From: Bacteroidota bacterium
GTDB lineage: Bacteria > Bacteroidota > Bacteroidia > Bacteroidales > Prolixibacteraceae
DNA: 16,910 bases
Direction of reading: 5' to 3'
Assembly (NCBI GenBank): GCA_030706665.1
Contig: JAUZOB010000035.1
Coordinates: 1 to 16,910 of the forward strand
In this document: one piece after another, positions 15,060 through 16,910 of the stretch
Numbering within the stretch: position 1 is the first letter of the stretch
How the letters are laid out: each line of letters starts with the position of its first letter
Program-made: the position numbers and the translations under genes
The notes under the pieces: model-generated
Seen by the model: only the letters and a program-made list of their open reading frames with translations
The model's database searches: none
Told to the model about the DNA's origin: nothing

Positions 15060-16901
15060 TTAAACAACACGTAACGCTCCTTGAGCCTTTTCGATCTTCA
15101 GAGTAAAATAGAAACACGAGCCTTTATCTACTTCAGATTCGAACTCAAGAGTCCCCCCAAGTTTTTCCACATAATGTTGTGAAATCGATAATCCCAAACC
15201 TGTGCCTCCATAATTCCGTGTCCGTGAATTATGCAACTGATGAAAGCGTAAAAAGACAGCCTGCTTTGAATCTTCAGGAATACCAATTCCTGTATCCTTT
15301 ACAAAGAACTCAATCTTGCTGTCACTTTTCATTTTATATCCAAAAGTTATCTCTCCCTTATCGGTGAATTTAATTGCATTATCAAGCAGATTGGTCATAA
15401 TCTCTCTCAAAAGCATCTCGTCGGTATAGATAGCAAACTGTGGATTATTATTATCAGTTCTAAGAGTCAAAGTAAGGTGAGCCTTATTATTTTGATTGCG
15501 TTGGAAAGAAAAGGTTCTATACAACTCAGAAAAAAGGTTATTTACCTTACAATAGTTTTTCCTTGCCTCAACCTGATCTGTTTCAATTTTGGACAAACTA
15601 ATCATGTCATTGATCAATTTCATCAATGACTCACCATTTGTAACAATTATATCGACAAATTTCTCTTTCTCTGCATCACTAAAATCAGACAGGACCAGCA
15701 TTCTGGAGAATCCAATGATCGCATTCATCGGAGTGCGGATTTCATGTGAAATATTAGCAAGAAAAGCAGACTTAAGACGATCCGCCTCTTCCGCCTTAGT
15801 CTTTGCCTCCTCAAGTTTCTGTTCGACAAGTTTTCGTTTTGTTATATCTCTGGAAAGTGCAATTACAGAATGACTATTCAATCTGACCATTCTCATTTCA
15901 AACAGCATAGTACCATGAGTCGACTCAAATGCATACTCAATTGTTTCAATGGTACTAAAACGGATTACATTCTGAATACATTGATAAATTGTACGTGTCA
16001 TTTTCTCTGAAAATCCATATTCAAAGATTGTGCTACCAATAATTTTATCCGGAGAGGTTTTAATCAGATCAGCATCTTTTACAACGAAATCAATATAAGT
16101 TCCTTCTTTATCTATCACGAAAAATATATCGGGGACAGCTTCAAGCAATGCTTTATAGCGTGCACGACTATCAACTAAAACAGCCGCCTCTTTTTTCAAC
16201 CCGGAAATATCAGAAAAGATAGATAACGAATGTTCTTTATCCAGCTTTATAAGAGTAATATCAAACCATCGATCCAAATGATCCAGATAGACTCTTGCTT
16301 TACCTTTATCTGAAATAAAATAGAAGTCATGCCAGTTAAAAGCATCTCTAAAGATATCAGGAAAGACAATCTCCGCTGATTGACCAACAACTCGTTTAAC
16401 AGGAATATTAAAAGCTTCATCAAACAAGTGATTCACCCGAAGCACTTTCATTCCAATAACATTTTGCTCATCATATTGATATTCTAAAAGCGCTAAAGGT
16501 TCCTTTGCATTCTTAAAGAAATTATCTGTCCAACGATACTGTTTTCTCAAATTTAAAGAGATATCTGCCAGCGCACTTGTATATCGCCACAACACAAAAA
16601 AAATAACGAAGGAATATGCAAAGAAAAGTGCAATCGGATTAATCGAGTTATCTATTACAGGCCATCTCAACAAGAACCATGAAGACCAATAATGATTGAG
16701 GGTGACATTCAAAAGAAGTGTCAGCAAACCAATCACCCAAAAGATTAACAATTGTTTCTTACTTTTTGTAAAAAGCAAGAAACATAAAAAAGCAAACATA
16801 ATTGAATGAAGGACACTGTCAATACCAAGATTCAAAGGTACAACAGCAAACTCTTCAGACATAAAAAAGAAATAAACCGGGATTGGGAAAAGATAAACCA
16901 T
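15060..16901 (-). CDS. Membrane-bound PAS-domain sensor histidine kinase
   Basis: This is a hybrid-free two-component sensor kinase. Hydrophobic segments at about 2-14, 31-46, 51-68 and 88-106 form an N-terminal membrane sensor. Two PAS-like regions follow (about 125-235 and 245-352, the second ending in DITKRK). A short coiled coil leads to the dimerisation and phosphoacceptor box FLANISHEIRTPMNAIIGF with His386. The ATPase domain has the N box EIMTNLLDNAIKF (500-512), G1 DTGIGIP (536-542), the F box FLRFHQLH and G2 GGTGLGLS (565-572). No receiver domain and no adjacent response regulator are present. The first visible ATG is at 16901, but the frame stays open to the window edge and the first membrane segment looks incomplete, so the true start may be outside. 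The signal sensed is unknown. Confidence 0.92.
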   Translation of the reverse strand: MVYLFPIPVYFFFMSEEFAVVPLNLGIDSVLHSIMFAFLCFLLFTKSKKQLLIFWVIGLLTLLLNVTLNHYWSSWFLLRWPVIDNSINPIALFFAYSFVIFFVLWRYTSALADISLNLRKQYRWTDNFFKNAKEPLALLEYQYDEQNVIGMKVLRVNHLFDEAFNIPVKRVVGQSAEIVFPDIFRDAFNWHDFYFISDKGKARVYLDHLDRWFDITLIKLDKEHSLSIFSDISGLKKEAAVLVDSRARYKALLEAVPDIFFVIDKEGTYIDFVVKDADLIKTSPDKIIGSTIFEYGFSEKMTRTIYQCIQNVIRFSTIETIEYAFESTHGTMLFEMRMVRLNSHSVIALSRDITKRKLVEQKLEEAKTKAEEADRLKSAFLANISHEIRTPMNAIIGFSRMLVLSDFSDAEKEKFVDIIVTNGESLMKLINDMISLSKIETDQVEARKNYCKVNNLFSELYRTFSFQRNQNNKAHLTLTLRTDNNNPQFAIYTDEMLLREIMTNLLDNAIKFTDKGEITFGYKMKSDSKIEFFVKDTGIGIPEDSKQAVFLRFHQLHNSRTRNYGGTGLGLSISQHYVEKLGGTLEFESEVDKGSCFYFTLKIEKAQGALRVV

Positions 16902-16910
16902 TCCTACTGC

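Overview
The window looks like chromosome from a Bacteroidota bacterium, most likely a Bacteroidales-type organism. Three things point there. It carries type IX secretion system (T9SS) parts found only in that phylum: a PorV-type outer-membrane protein, a secreted protein with the start of a T9SS C-terminal sorting domain, and a DUF5103/T9SS plug protein. Several genes have Bacteroidota-style promoters (TAnnTTTG at -7, TTTG-like at -33) instead of sigma70 boxes. The gaps are very AT-rich and Shine-Dalgarno sequences are mostly weak. No rRNA, tRNA, insertion sequence, CRISPR array or phage gene was seen. Genus and species cannot be read from the sequence.

Layout. 1-1564 (minus): 5' part of a small secreted T9SS-sorted protein, preceded by porV; porV has an exact consensus promoter about 170 bases upstream. 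1565-2373: AT-rich gap. 2374-4561 (plus): tight operon lrgA-lrgB-dinB (CidA/LrgA-type and LrgB-type membrane proteins plus DNA polymerase IV), with a perfect 16-bp palindrome inside its core promoter. 4562-4996: gene-free stretch holding a sequence that can fold as an H-type pseudoknot. 4997-5742: Fe-type superoxide dismutase and a strong terminator. 6080-7480: two unlike nitroreductase-family flavoproteins, divergent, only 15 bases apart. 7565-8551 (minus): proline dehydrogenase and its terminator. 8726-9457: membrane-anchored OmpH/Skp-like protein with its own promoter and terminator. 9650-10999: soluble family 2 glycosyltransferase. 11006-12705 (minus): an exported two-domain esterase (SGNH plus alpha/beta hydrolase) followed closely by what reads as a small frameshifted gene. 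12706-13549: AT-rich gap rich in inverted repeats, with two promoter-like sites. 13550-14935: T9SS plug protein. 15060 to the right edge (minus): membrane-bound PAS histidine kinase, perhaps cut by the window edge.

How they fit together. PorV and the plug protein are, from published work on the SprA translocon, two alternative partners of the same outer-membrane channel, and the partial gene at the left edge encodes a probable client, so T9SS components bracket the window. The middle is mixed housekeeping and stress genes: superoxide dismutase, flavin reductases, error-prone polymerase, proline catabolism and envelope chaperone. The most notable unexplained items are the palindrome in the lrgAB-dinB promoter, the pseudoknot-like element upstream of sod, the frameshifted reading frame after the esterase, and the nested inverted repeat upstream of the plug gene.
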